From assembly GCF_000055945.1 (NCBI RefSeq), contig NC_008011.1:248001-312000 (forward strand): DNA of 64,000 nt, read 5' to 3'. Numbering within the stretch: the first letter of the stretch is position 1; every line of letters begins with the position of its first letter. Shown here in pieces: positions 44,409 to 54,220 of this stretch. Origin of the DNA: Lawsonia intracellularis PHE/MN1-00. GTDB taxonomy: Bacteria; Desulfobacterota; Desulfovibrionia; Desulfovibrionales; Desulfovibrionaceae. A program made the translations under genes and the position numbers. The notes beneath the pieces are model-generated. The model ran no database searches, was not told the DNA's origin, and saw nothing but the letters and a program-made list of their open reading frames with translations.

Positions 44409-47079
44409 GTGTCGTTCCATATAATAATTTCCATTCAACTAAAGATTTAAGTGCATCTAATGGTGTAAGTGTCTCTGGATTCATTTCTTTTAATAAGGTG
44501 ACAACAGGATGTTCAACTACCTTAACATCCTGTTTGCTTAGTTCTTCATTAGCATTTTGTACTACACCAGGTAACAAATTCAGTAAGGAGCGGGGTTGTT
44601 GGTGTGTTTGTTCTAATTGAGTTAAAATAATTTTTGCCCTTTGGATAACTGACTGAGGTACTCCTGCAAGTCTAGCAACCTCGATACCATAACTTCTATC
44701 TGCAGGGCCAGGGATCAATCTATATAAAAAAACAAGTTCATCATTCCAATGACGAATAGCTATAGTCATTGTATGAACACCTGTTAATTTTTCTTCAAGT
44801 GCAGTTAACTCGTGATAATGTGTTGCAAATAATGTACGGACACCATCATGATCTTTACAAACTAAGTCTTCTGCAACAGCCCATGCAAGTGCAAGCCCAT
44901 CAAAAGTACTAGTTCCTCTACCAATTTCATCAAGAATAACTAAGCTTCTTGACGTTGCTTGTCTAAGAATTCTTGCTGTCTCCATCATTTCAACCATAAA
45001 TGTACTTTGTCCTCTAGCAAGATTATCTGAAGCACCAACACGAGAAAAAATTCTATCACATATACCAATCTGTGCCTCTGTAGCAGGAACAAAGGATCCC
45101 ATATGAGCTAATAAACAAATAATTGCTGTTTGACGCAGCACAGTAGATTTACCAGCCATATTAGGACCAGTAATCAAAAGCATTCTTCTTGTTTCATCCA
45201 TAACAAGATCATTAGGAACAAAAACGGATTTACCAATAATAGATTCAATAACAGGATGTCTACCTTCACGAATAAAAATATTATTATTAGTTAATAAGGT
45301 AGGCTTATTCCAATTATGTCGTATAGCTACATCTGCCAAAGATTGCCATAAATCAAGTTGAGCTATAAGACTTGCCATAAAAAGTATTCTTGGACGGATA
45401 GAAACAAGTTCCTCACGTAATTTTTGAAATAGTTTATACTCAAGTGTATTACGTTTTTCTGTTGCTGAAAGAAGTCGCTCCTCCAAATCTTTCAGTTCTT
45501 CTGTAGTATAACGCTCTGCATTAGCTAACGTTTGACGTCTGACAAAGTGAGAGGGTGGGGTGCCTGCAGACTTTGTGAGTTCAAAATAATACCCAAAAAC
45601 ACGATTAAATCCTATTTTAAGTCTTGGTAAATTATTTACCTTCTGCTCTTTTTCAAGTAAAGCTTGAAGTTTTGATTCTCCATGTTCTAATAAATCCATA
45701 AGTTCATCAAGTTCAGCATTAAAACCTAACTTAAATAACCCACCTTCAACAATAGAATTAGGTGGATTTTCATCAAGAGCTTTATCAAGTTTTTCAGCAT
45801 AGTCAGATATATTATCCCACTTTGTTAATAATTGTCTTAAAATTGTTGGCATTGTGGATAAGATAGATTCATCTATCGTAATATATCTATTATCTTTAAC
45901 ATTTATTTCTACTATTAATGCATCCTTAACTCTTGGTAAGATAAGAAGTGTATTTTTTAATGCAAGGAGATCTTTTGGAGATGTACGATTTAATACAATA
46001 CGAGTAGATAATCTTTCTAGATCATAGATAGCTTTCAATGCGTCTTGAAGTTTCTTCATATTTTCTTTATATAATATTAGCCATTCCAATACACTTTGAT
46101 TTTCTAAAATAGTTGTAATATCTCTCCAGGGGTGATGAAGTCGTTCCTCAAGAAGTCTCCCCCCCATAGGGGTCAAAGTATGATCTAAAACATGAATAAG
46201 TGTACCAACTCCCTTTTTTCCATTAACTCTTTTGAAAAGTTCAAGATTTTTTTCTGTTATTTCATCAAGAATAACATATTTCCCAATATCTAAAGGTTTA
46301 AAAGGCATTAAATGATTTACATCTTGTAACTGTGTTTGTTCAAGATAAGCAACTAATGCTCCACAAGCTTGAACAAGTATTGTATGCTTTTCAAGACCAA
46401 GTGCTTCTAAGTCAGCAACACCCTGAGCTTGTAAAAGTCTTTTTACTGCTTGTGGATATTCAAAATGAGTTTTATACGGTAGTGGAACAAATTGTATTTC
46501 TATAAGCTTTGCTGTAGCAGGAAGTTCATATTTTTCAGGAAATAAAAGCTCCTTAGGAAGTATTTTTTGTATCCACTGCCAAAGCTCAGATTTTTTCTTT
46601 ACTTGTATACCAGTCCATAATCCTGTAGAAACATCTGCCCAACAAAATGCACCAATATTAACCTCCTCATCCCAATACATTGCTCCTAAATATGTATGTG
46701 TTTTAGGATCTAAACTTGTTTCTTCTGTAGTTGTAGCAGAAGTGAAAACTCTTGTAACTTTCCGTTGAACAAGTCCTTTTGATTCACGAAAATCTTCTGT
46801 TTGCTCACAAAGAGCAACTTTATATCCTTTCTGAATAAGTTGATGAATATAACTATCTGCTGCATGCCATGGAACACCACACATAGGAACAGGATTTTCA
46901 GCACGAGGATTTCTTGCTGTAAGAGCTATTTGTAACTCCCTTGCTGCAGTTTCAGCATCTTCAAAGAAAAGTTCGTAAAAATCTCCCATTCTATAAAAAA
47001 GTAATGTGTCTGGATAATTACTTTTTATACTAAGATATTGCTCTAACATTGGTGTTATACGGTGAGATGATTCATTCAT
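44398..47079 (-). CDS. mutS: DNA mismatch repair protein MutS
   Basis: Recognises mismatches and signals repair. The 893 residues hold the N-terminal mismatch-binding FYRMGDFYELFFEDA with the F-x-E motif, the connector and lever domains, and the ABC-type ATPase: Walker A GPNMAGKSTVLRQ, signature-region SDNLARGQSTFMVEMMETARIL, Walker B SLVILDEIGRGTSTFDGLALAWA and FATHYHELT. The length is typical (E. coli 853). Upstream lie lapA and hit genes on the same strand. Confidence 0.97.
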   Translation of the reverse strand: MNESSHRITPMLEQYLSIKSNYPDTLLFYRMGDFYELFFEDAETAARELQIALTARNPRAENPVPMCGVPWHAADSYIHQLIQKGYKVALCEQTEDFRESKGLVQRKVTRVFTSATTTEETSLDPKTHTYLGAMYWDEEVNIGAFCWADVSTGLWTGIQVKKKSELWQWIQKILPKELLFPEKYELPATAKLIEIQFVPLPYKTHFEYPQAVKRLLQAQGVADLEALGLEKHTILVQACGALVAYLEQTQLQDVNHLMPFKPLDIGKYVILDEITEKNLELFKRVNGKKGVGTLIHVLDHTLTPMGGRLLEERLHHPWRDITTILENQSVLEWLILYKENMKKLQDALKAIYDLERLSTRIVLNRTSPKDLLALKNTLLILPRVKDALIVEINVKDNRYITIDESILSTMPTILRQLLTKWDNISDYAEKLDKALDENPPNSIVEGGLFKLGFNAELDELMDLLEHGESKLQALLEKEQKVNNLPRLKIGFNRVFGYYFELTKSAGTPPSHFVRRQTLANAERYTTEELKDLEERLLSATEKRNTLEYKLFQKLREELVSIRPRILFMASLIAQLDLWQSLADVAIRHNWNKPTLLTNNNIFIREGRHPVIESIIGKSVFVPNDLVMDETRRMLLITGPNMAGKSTVLRQTAIICLLAHMGSFVPATEAQIGICDRIFSRVGASDNLARGQSTFMVEMMETARILRQATSRSLVILDEIGRGTSTFDGLALAWAVAEDLVCKDHDGVRTLFATHYHELTALEEKLTGVHTMTIAIRHWNDELVFLYRLIPGPADRSYGIEVARLAGVPQSVIQRAKIILTQLEQTHQQPRSLLNLLPGVVQNANEELSKQDVKVVEHPVVTLLKEMNPETLTPLDALKSLVEWKLLYGTTHAT

Positions 47080-47156
47080 AGTCTTAAGTCAGATTGGATA
47101 AATAAAGATTAAATACTAATAAAAAATAAGCCTAGTTACAATATGGAGGATAATAA

Positions 47157-47513
47157 TCAATTTTCTAAAAATGATTGCTCTAATTCTTTATTTTGTGTTT
47201 CATAGTTATTTTTTTCTTTAGTTATATGTTCAATATCTTTTTCTAGGGTCCGAATACGTATGTTTGCAAGTGCAAGATGAGCAGAAAGTCTTAAACGATC
47301 CCAAACAAGAAGTGCAAGAGTAACAAGAGAACCAATTAAAAAACAGATAAGGAGTAATGCATAAATGCTTATTGGTTTAGAGAGCATAGGTTCAATAAAA
47401 AAAAGGTCTAGAGTAAGAGGTATAACTTGAGAAAGAGCAGACTGATTTTGGACAAAAAACATCATAACCAAAAAAAAGATTATAATTGCCAGAAAAACTT
47501 TCACGTACTTCAT
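47157..47513 (-). CDS. LapA-domain inner-membrane protein
   Basis: A 118-residue protein of the LapA (DUF1049) family. It has two hydrophobic segments (residues 4-24 and 50-72) and the FFVQNQSALSQVIPLTLDLFF motif between them, then a coiled-coil C-terminus (RTLEKDIEHITKEKNNYETQNKELEQ). E. coli LapA works with LapB in LPS-assembly control; no LapB is visible here. It follows the HIT gene by 20 bp. Confidence 0.85.
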   Translation of the reverse strand: MKYVKVFLAIIIFFLVMMFFVQNQSALSQVIPLTLDLFFIEPMLSKPISIYALLLICFLIGSLVTLALLVWDRLRLSAHLALANIRIRTLEKDIEHITKEKNNYETQNKELEQSFLEN

Positions 47514-47533
47514 GTAGTAGCTCCTTGAAAACG

Positions 47534-48025
47534 TTAAAGTGATATCGTAGAAAAGAGTGGTTTAAGTTTATTATAAGTAGAAGTAATGTGTTCAGAAATA
47601 ATCTTTGTTTCACTAAGTACAGCCATAAATGAAGAATCTCCAACCCATCGAGGAAGAACATGAAAGTGTAGATGATCACAAATACCAGCGCCTGCTGCCT
47701 CACCAAGATTTAAGCCAATATTAACTCCTTGAGGACAAAATTTTTCTCTAAGAATTCTTGTACATTGTTTTAACAAAAACATAAGTTCATATGACTCCTC
47801 ATCTGTGAGTAACTCAAATTCACTTATATGGCGTAAAGGTGCTATAAGAACATGTCCATTAATATAAGGAAATTTATTCATCATAACAAAAGTATTAATT
47901 CCCCTATACAGTATTAAATATTTTTCATCGTCAGATACACTTATATCTGATATACAAAAAACACACTTATCTTCTTTCTTACGCGAAATATATTCAGATC
48001 GCCAAGGAGCCCATAGAGGTTGCAT
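47534..48025 (-). CDS. HIT-family nucleotide hydrolase or phosphorylase
   Basis: A 163-residue protein from the ATG at 48025, chosen because AAGGA lies 8 nt upstream; an ATG 9 bp before would leave no spacing. The HIT motif DHLHFHVLPRW contains the nucleophile His. The N-terminal MQPLWAPWRSEYI and the CVFC cysteine pair fit the AP4A phosphorylase-like HIT group. Substrate is unknown (diadenosine polyphosphates are likely for the group). Confidence 0.9.
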   Translation of the reverse strand: MQPLWAPWRSEYISRKKEDKCVFCISDISVSDDEKYLILYRGINTFVMMNKFPYINGHVLIAPLRHISEFELLTDEESYELMFLLKQCTRILREKFCPQGVNIGLNLGEAAGAGICDHLHFHVLPRWVGDSSFMAVLSETKIISEHITSTYNKLKPLFSTISL

Positions 48026-48055
48026 TATATGCATCCTTATTTTTTATTTTATTTA

Positions 48056-48070
48056 AATAATAATAATAAT
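48056..48070. repeat. (AAT)5 microsatellite upstream of the HIT gene
   Basis: Five AAT units in the intergenic region between the HIT and CCA-enzyme genes. Shorter than the others in the window. Confidence 0.8.
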
Positions 48071-48153
48071 ATACATGAATGCGTTTCACAGCAAGTTTTG
48101 TCTATATAACACCTTAAAATTAAATAATAAATATCATTAATCTTCGTCAATAA

Positions 48154-49938
48154 CTAAGATAAATTATACCTCAAACAAAGATAGTCTAATTCATCTTCTT
48201 TTGTATGTACATTGCCATCAAGTTTTTGTTTAAGAACGTCTTCTAAAATAACTTTATATTGGGGGCCTGGTACAAGTCCAAGTTTTTTTAAATCATTTCC
48301 AGTAATATATGGCTTAATAAATCTCCATAATGAGATATATTGAGAAATAAAGTAGGTTACAGAGGAGGAATAAGAAAAAGCTTGAAGAAAAAGTAATACT
48401 TCTAAAGTTAGCTTAGAAAGTAAAGTAAATATAGTAGAAACTGGTCCTTCTTTTTCAATTTTCTTTTCATGTAAAAGGCAACAAAGAGTACTATCCATGT
48501 CTTGAGCCATAGAAAGAGTTAAAGCTATTTTTTTTTGATATGCTGATTCTACTCCTATCTTTTGGAGCAGAGCTATAATTTGTTCTTGTGAAAGAGAAGA
48601 ACACATAGCTGTGAGATAAATAATCATTATATCTGGCTGATTTTCAGTCAAATTCAAGGAATGATACCATTGTAATATGTTGGAAATGTTATAAAAAAGT
48701 GTCTTTTGTTTTGACGTAAGAGAAAAACGTTTATCTATTGCTGTTAATACACCAAGTTCATCCATTCGAATAATACAAGCATCAGGTTTATTTTCTTTAA
48801 AAATCATTTCAAACTCATGTAGCAACCTTTGACCAAAGATTTTTTCTATTACATTACACTTTAAGGCATAATGCATATATTTTTCTGTTTGCTGGCTTAT
48901 CCTAAATTGATAGCGCTGTTCAAAACGAATAGCTCTAATAATCCGTGTAGGATCTTCTATAAAACTTAAAGAATGAATGACATCAATAGATTTATTCTGA
49001 ATAGCTTTTTGTCCATGGAAATGATCAATAAGCCTTCCAAAATATTTTTGGTTAAGTTGAAGAGCCATTGCATTTATAGTAATGTCTCTTCTGAAAAGAT
49101 CTTGCTCAATGGATGTAGGCTCAACTAAAGGAAGAGCTCCAGGCATAGCATAATATTCAAGGCGTGCTGTAGCTATATCAATAGAGCACTCCTTCTCAGA
49201 TGTAAAAGGATACCTCACATTAGCAGTCATAAGGTTATTATGGGTATAACCTACAACCCCTTTAAGCTTTTTAGCTAATGCCTCAGCAAAAGAAAGAGAT
49301 TCACCTTCAACGACAATATCTATATCTGTTTTTTCTACTATAGATAAATTATTAAGTAAGATATCTCGAACAACCCCTCCAACTACGTATACATTCACAT
49401 GCAAAAAATCACCCAATTTTCCTACCTCACTTAATAACTTGAATAAGGTAGTAGAAAGATTTGATTGAAGTAACGTTAACATGTCTAGATAACATAGGTG
49501 TTCATCTATAGAAGTTTCTTCAAATAAATTACTTTTATCTATCTGAGACAACCTTAAAAGCCTTACTTTATCTATAGTAGTAGCCACTATATTATTTTCA
49601 ATAATAGGGATAATCGGCTGTTGAGTCTCAGTAAAAATAGTAAAAAGTTCTTCAATTGATGTTGTTGGCGTGGCTGTGATGATATTACTATTCATAAATT
49701 CCTTCACAGGTTGATCGCCTAATCCATAAGAAATAGCTTTTGAGACTGTAATATTATCAATATACCCTATACATTGTTTTGTTTGATTATGAAAGATGAG
49801 TATAGTATCAAGTGAATAGTCAAACATGACTTGTTTAACTTTTGAAAGAGATACACACTCTTCAAGACCTATAGGTGAATAAGGTATAGTTACTTCCATA
49901 GGATTATCCAACATAGCTAAGAGAGTTGAAGATAGCAT
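48154..49938 (-). CDS. CBS-domain CCA/poly(A) nucleotidyltransferase
   Basis: Predicted tRNA nucleotidyltransferase of 594 residues. Residues 1-130 form a CBS pair (VKQVMFDYSLDTILIF, PVKEFMNSNIITATPTTSIEELFTIF). From about residue 180 the class II nucleotidyltransferase head follows: VYVVGGVVRDILL, the DIDIVVEG catalytic Asp pair, RRDITINAMAL and EDPTRIIRAIRFEQRYQFRI. The C-terminus is the helical RNA-binding part. In related delta-proteobacteria such enzymes carry an extra N-terminal DHH/DHHA1 domain of about 300 residues, as I recall; it is absent here. Whether it adds CC, A or CCA cannot be told. The tRNA-Val here has encoded CCA. The start has no strong Shine-Dalgarno. Confidence 0.85.
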   Translation of the reverse strand: MLSSTLLAMLDNPMEVTIPYSPIGLEECVSLSKVKQVMFDYSLDTILIFHNQTKQCIGYIDNITVSKAISYGLGDQPVKEFMNSNIITATPTTSIEELFTIFTETQQPIIPIIENNIVATTIDKVRLLRLSQIDKSNLFEETSIDEHLCYLDMLTLLQSNLSTTLFKLLSEVGKLGDFLHVNVYVVGGVVRDILLNNLSIVEKTDIDIVVEGESLSFAEALAKKLKGVVGYTHNNLMTANVRYPFTSEKECSIDIATARLEYYAMPGALPLVEPTSIEQDLFRRDITINAMALQLNQKYFGRLIDHFHGQKAIQNKSIDVIHSLSFIEDPTRIIRAIRFEQRYQFRISQQTEKYMHYALKCNVIEKIFGQRLLHEFEMIFKENKPDACIIRMDELGVLTAIDKRFSLTSKQKTLFYNISNILQWYHSLNLTENQPDIMIIYLTAMCSSLSQEQIIALLQKIGVESAYQKKIALTLSMAQDMDSTLCCLLHEKKIEKEGPVSTIFTLLSKLTLEVLLFLQAFSYSSSVTYFISQYISLWRFIKPYITGNDLKKLGLVPGPQYKVILEDVLKQKLDGNVHTKEDELDYLCLRYNLS

Positions 49939-49993
49939 TGGCTCAAATTATATACATAACCTATATTAACTATAGATGTATTAGAAATATTGA

Positions 49994-50914
49994 TCATGTA
50001 GTTATCTCACTAGAGACATAATTTGAACGGGGGTGAAACATACTATGGATATATTTTAAACGATCTGACTGTACATGTGTATATAGCTCAGTTGCACTCA
50101 TATCTACATGGCCAAGAAGTAGTTGGACAGATCTCAAGTCAGCACCTCCTTCAAGAAGATGGGTTGCAAATGTATGTCTAAATGTATGAGGAGATATTGA
50201 CTTATTGATACTAGCTAATAATGCATAACGTTTGATAATTTTCCAAATAGCTTGTCTTGTAAGTCCTTTCCCAGATCTATTTAGAAAAAGAAACTTTTCT
50301 ATAGGAGTAAACATAGGACGAATTTTTTGGACATAATGAATAAGAAGTTTCATAGCAGAAGAGTGTAGTGGAATGTATCGTTCTTTACCTCCTTTACCAA
50401 AAACTTTGATAATGCCTTTGTCTTGATCAAAATCTAATACATGAACTCCTATTAACTCAGATACTCGTATTCCCGAAGCATAAAGAAGTTCAAGAATAAC
50501 TTTATCTCTAAATCCCAATTTATTTGTTATATCAGGTGTAGTAAGAAGCCTTAACATTTCATCTTGAGACAATATGTTAGGTAAAAGAGATGGTAGCTTT
50601 GGTCCATCAATAAGCAGAGCAGGGTTTGACAAAAGAATATCTTCTTCAACACACCAATGAAAAAAATTTCTTATAGAAGAAAGTCTTCTTGCTAGTGTTC
50701 TAGAGGAGTCTCCACGTTTTCGTAACCATATAATAAATAACATAATATATTCGTCATCAATAGAGTTAAAGTTACATCCAGCATCTTGAAAAAATAAATA
50801 AAAAACATCAATATCTTGTTTATAAGCTTGGATTGTATTATGAGAAAGGCCTCTTTCACTGATAAGCTTATCAAGCCATTTCCAAGCAAGCTGACTAGAA
50901 AATATTGTATCCAT
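49994..50914 (-). CDS. xerD: Tyrosine recombinase XerC/XerD, chromosome-dimer resolution
   Basis: The 306 residues have the SAM-like N-terminal domain (LDKLISERGLSHNTIQAYKQDIDVFYLFF) and the catalytic domain. The active residues are all visible: Arg in YASGIRVSEL, Lys in FGKGGKERYIPL, HxxR in SPHTFRHTFATHLL, His in LLGHVDMSATELYTHV and the nucleophile Tyr in that same motif. The length and HLLEGGADLRSVQLLLGH pattern fit XerC/XerD. XerD is my preference over XerC by overall resemblance. It lies 55 bp upstream of the CCA enzyme and may share a promoter. Confidence 0.88.
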   Translation of the reverse strand: MDTIFSSQLAWKWLDKLISERGLSHNTIQAYKQDIDVFYLFFQDAGCNFNSIDDEYIMLFIIWLRKRGDSSRTLARRLSSIRNFFHWCVEEDILLSNPALLIDGPKLPSLLPNILSQDEMLRLLTTPDITNKLGFRDKVILELLYASGIRVSELIGVHVLDFDQDKGIIKVFGKGGKERYIPLHSSAMKLLIHYVQKIRPMFTPIEKFLFLNRSGKGLTRQAIWKIIKRYALLASINKSISPHTFRHTFATHLLEGGADLRSVQLLLGHVDMSATELYTHVQSDRLKYIHSMFHPRSNYVSSEITT

Positions 50915-51137
50915 AACTTTTACTTAGGGTATAGAAGTAACTTCAAAAATATTAAGACCTATTTGATAAAAGGGTATTATAATTAGCGTAGTTAAATAAA
51001 TACATAAAGAAGTCTAAAAATATATAACCTATAAAAATAAAAACATCTAACTATATCTAGAAATGTATAACTTATTTTTGTAATATTATTTTAATTTGTT
51101 AAAATGTATGAAGAAAATACTAAAAATAAATTCTAAC

Positions 51138-51647
51138 ATGACTAACTATAAAACATCATATATAAGTCTAGGAACAAATCTAGGTAACCTTGACGACAAT
51201 CTAAAAGAAGCAAGAATTAGACTAAATACTAATAACAAAATTATACTTAATAGGATATCCCCTGTCTATAACACAGAAGCCCAAGATAATTGTAATCAAC
51301 CATGGTTCAAAAACCAAATCATCCAATTAGCCACAATAGATCTGACACCTCATGAACTGTTAGATATACTTCTAAATATAGAAACCAGTATGGGACGGAT
51401 ACGAAGCAATGATCCAGAACAACGTTATGGTCCAAGATGTATTGATTTAGATTTATTATTATACGAACAAGAAACTTATAATGATAAAAAACTTTGCTTA
51501 CCTCATCCAAGAATGCTGCAACGTGCCTTTGTACTTGTTCCTCTCTATGACATTAATCCAGCACTTGCATTTCCGAATGGACAAACGCTAAAAGAGGCAT
51601 TGAAAAATATTTCATATAGAGTAGAGGATAATTTTATCTACCAATAA
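51138..51647 (+). CDS. folK: 2-amino-4-hydroxy-6-hydroxymethyldihydropteridine pyrophosphokinase
   Basis: Pyrophosphorylates the pterin precursor in folate synthesis. The start is uncertain: the ATG at 51138 (169 residues) gives the normal family length, while the ATG at 51108 and a TTG at 51096 would add 10-14 basic residues; none has a clear Shine-Dalgarno. Motifs are YISLGTNLGNLDDNL, PVYNTEAQ, WFKNQIIQLAT and MGRIRSNDPEQRYGPRCIDLDLLLYE with the metal-binding Asp pair. PHPRMLQRAFVLVPLYDI follows. Confidence 0.93.
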   Translation: MTNYKTSYISLGTNLGNLDDNLKEARIRLNTNNKIILNRISPVYNTEAQDNCNQPWFKNQIIQLATIDLTPHELLDILLNIETSMGRIRSNDPEQRYGPRCIDLDLLLYEQETYNDKKLCLPHPRMLQRAFVLVPLYDINPALAFPNGQTLKEALKNISYRVEDNFIYQ

Positions 51648-51670
51648 CATAACAAAAAAGGAAAAAATAG

Positions 51671-51949
51671 ATGTTATGGAGAATTTTGCTAGTTGGATTA
51701 ATAGGTTATGCACTGTATAGAATGTTTATACATGATCGTCAAAAAAAATCTAATGATTCACAAAAAAAAAAGGAACAAATGGTAGCTACTGGAGAAATGA
51801 CAAAAGATCCTACTTGTGGTGCCTATGTTGATACAGAAAATACCATATCCGTACGAAATGGTGAAACTGTCTATCATTTTTGTAGTTATGACTGTAGAGA
51901 TACATTTCTAAAAAAAATAGATAAGCTTCTTGAAGGTAAGGAATCCTAA
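51671..51949 (+). CDS. Small membrane protein with YHS-like Cys motif
   Basis: A 92-residue protein with an N-terminal membrane helix (MLWRILLVGLIGYALYRMF), a basic linker and a C-terminal DPTCGAYV...TVYHFCSYDCRDTFLKK block with Cys-X-X-X-Cys spacing similar to YHS/TRASH metal-binding domains. The Cys residues may bind a metal. AAAAGGAAAAA lies before the start. No partner gene is visible; folK is 23 bp upstream. Confidence 0.75.
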   Translation: MLWRILLVGLIGYALYRMFIHDRQKKSNDSQKKKEQMVATGEMTKDPTCGAYVDTENTISVRNGETVYHFCSYDCRDTFLKKIDKLLEGKES

Positions 51950-52170
51950 TAGATTAAAAATAACAATAATTATTAATAAAAAATAATAAGCTATCTATTT
52001 ATTTATATTTTCTTTTTAAAGGGTGTGACTTTGTTTATTCCTAGCCAACTTATGTCATAATTGTAGCCTAGCTAGATTTAATACAGGATAATTCAATTAT
52101 ATTGCTGTAATTATATATAGTAATTCATACTAATATATTTTTTATTTTACCAGAAGGGATACATTGTGTT

Positions 52171-54201
52171 ATGTCTAACTTACTTTTTACAATAAAAACA
52201 CAATATAAACCTCAAGGAGATCAACCAGAAGCTATAAAACAAATTGTTTCTAACATCCAATCTGGAGTGAAAGATCAAGTTCTTCTTGGAGTTACAGGAT
52301 CAGGAAAAACATTCACTATGGCTAATGTTATTGCTCAATGTAACCGTCCAGCACTTATTCTTGCACCTAATAAAACACTAGCAGCACAACTTTATAATGA
52401 ATTTAAAGAACTTTTCCCATACAATGCCGTTGAGTACTTTGTAAGCTACTACGATTACTATCAACCAGAAGCATATGTACCATCATCAGACGTATATATT
52501 GAAAAAGATTCATCTATTAATGATGATATTGATAAACTTCGTCATGCAGCTACACATGCCTTACTTACTCGACGAGATGTTATTATCATTGCATCAGTTT
52601 CCTGTATTTATGGACTTGGTTCACCAGAATATTATGCACGACTTATTATTCCTGTGGAAAAAGGCCAGCAGATTAACATGGATGAAATTATTACCCGCTT
52701 AGTAGATATTCAATATCAACGAAATGATATGGACTTTCATCGTGCAACATTTCGTGTTCGAGGTGACGTTCTAGAAATTATTCCTGCATATGAACATGAA
52801 CGTGCATTACGTTTAGAATTTTTTGGTAATGAAATAGAAGAAATACGAGAAATAGATCCTCTAACAGGAGAAGTTCTTGGTAATGTTGGAAAAACAGTTA
52901 TTTATCCTGCAAGTCACTATGTATCTGATCGAGATAACCTTATTCGAGCAATGACAGATATCCAAAAAGAACTTTGTGAGCGCTTATATGATTTTCAAGC
53001 TACCAATAAACTAGTAGAAGCTCAACGTCTTGAACAGAAAACTCAACTTGATTTAGAAATGATCCAAGAATTTGGATATTGTAATGGAATTGAAAATTAT
53101 TCCCGTCACTTGGATGGTCGTAAACCAGGAGATCCCCCATCTACTTTACTAGACTACTTCCCAAAAGATTTTCTTTTCTTTATTGATGAATCTCATATTG
53201 CTATCCCACAAGTAGGTGGAATGTTTAAAGGTGATCGTTCTCGTAAACAAACGCTTGTAGATTTTGGATTTCGTTTACCCTCAGCTCTTGATAACAGACC
53301 TCTTGAGTTTCACGAATTTTTAACTCGACTTAATCAAGTCATTTATGTTTCTGCCACACCTGGACCATGGGAACTAGATCGCTCTCAAGGCATTATTACA
53401 GAACAAATCATTAGACCTACAGGACTATTAGATCCTGAAATTGAAGTACGTCCTATTAAAGGACAAATTGAAAGTTTACTTGAAGAATGCTACCAACGAG
53501 TTAATTCACATGAAAGAGTATTAATAACAACACTTACAAAACGTATGGCAGAAGATTTAACGGACTACCTTAACAATATGAGTATTAATACCCGCTATCT
53601 TCATTCAGATATTGATACTTTAGAACGGATGGCCATTATAAAATCATTGCGCACAGGAGAATTTGATGTCCTAGTGGGTATTAACTTATTACGTGAAGGT
53701 CTTGATATCCCAGAAGTATCTTTAGTAGCTATCTTAGATGCAGACAAAGAAGGTTTTTTACGCTCTACAGGTTCTCTTATTCAAACGTTTGGAAGAGCTG
53801 CACGAAATGTTTCTGGAAAAGTTATACTTTTTGCTGATACTATGACAAAATCTATGAAAGCAGCTATCGACGAAACACGACGACGCAGAGCTCTCCAGCA
53901 AGAATGGAATACAAAACATAATATTACTCCTAAGACCATCCAAAAATCTGTAGTTACTCCTTTTGATATGATATCTGCAAATACTTCTTCAAAGAAAGGT
54001 TGTAGAAAAAATAAACATTCTATGGATACAAAAGAACTTTTTGTTATTACAGATAAAACATCTCCAGAAGATATTACCAAATATATTAAACAACTGGAAT
54101 ACGAAATGAAAGAAGCAGCTAAAGAACTTGAATTTGAAAAAGCAGCTGTATTACGTGATCGAATTAAAGTTACACGTGAACAATTTTTACTCATGAGTTA
54201 A
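52171..54201 (+). CDS. uvrB: Excinuclease ABC subunit B
   Basis: DNA-damage verification helicase-like subunit. The 676 residues include Walker [17 protein letters not shown], the beta-hairpin [26 protein letters not shown], the DEAD-like [62 protein letters not shown] and a C-terminal UVR domain ([28 protein letters not shown]) that contacts UvrC. The length is standard. It overlaps nothing; ligA follows after 19 bp. Confidence 0.97.
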   Translation: MSNLLFTIKTQYKPQGDQPEAIKQIVSNIQSGVKDQVLLGVTGSGKTFTMANVIAQCNRPALILAPNKTLAAQLYNEFKELFPYNAVEYFVSYYDYYQPEAYVPSSDVYIEKDSSINDDIDKLRHAATHALLTRRDVIIIASVSCIYGLGSPEYYARLIIPVEKGQQINMDEIITRLVDIQYQRNDMDFHRATFRVRGDVLEIIPAYEHERALRLEFFGNEIEEIREIDPLTGEVLGNVGKTVIYPASHYVSDRDNLIRAMTDIQKELCERLYDFQATNKLVEAQRLEQKTQLDLEMIQEFGYCNGIENYSRHLDGRKPGDPPSTLLDYFPKDFLFFIDESHIAIPQVGGMFKGDRSRKQTLVDFGFRLPSALDNRPLEFHEFLTRLNQVIYVSATPGPWELDRSQGIITEQIIRPTGLLDPEIEVRPIKGQIESLLEECYQRVNSHERVLITTLTKRMAEDLTDYLNNMSINTRYLHSDIDTLERMAIIKSLRTGEFDVLVGINLLREGLDIPEVSLVAILDADKEGFLRSTGSLIQTFGRAARNVSGKVILFADTMTKSMKAAIDETRRRRALQQEWNTKHNITPKTIQKSVVTPFDMISANTSSKKGCRKNKHSMDTKELFVITDKTSPEDITKYIKQLEYEMKEAAKELEFEKAAVLRDRIKVTREQFLLMS

Positions 54202-54220
54202 TATAGATGAGGAAAATGTT

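Noticed and set aside
49994-50914. Tyrosine recombinase as a phage or island integrase
   Set aside because: Length and motifs fit housekeeping XerC/XerD, and no attachment repeats, tRNA junction or phage genes lie nearby.
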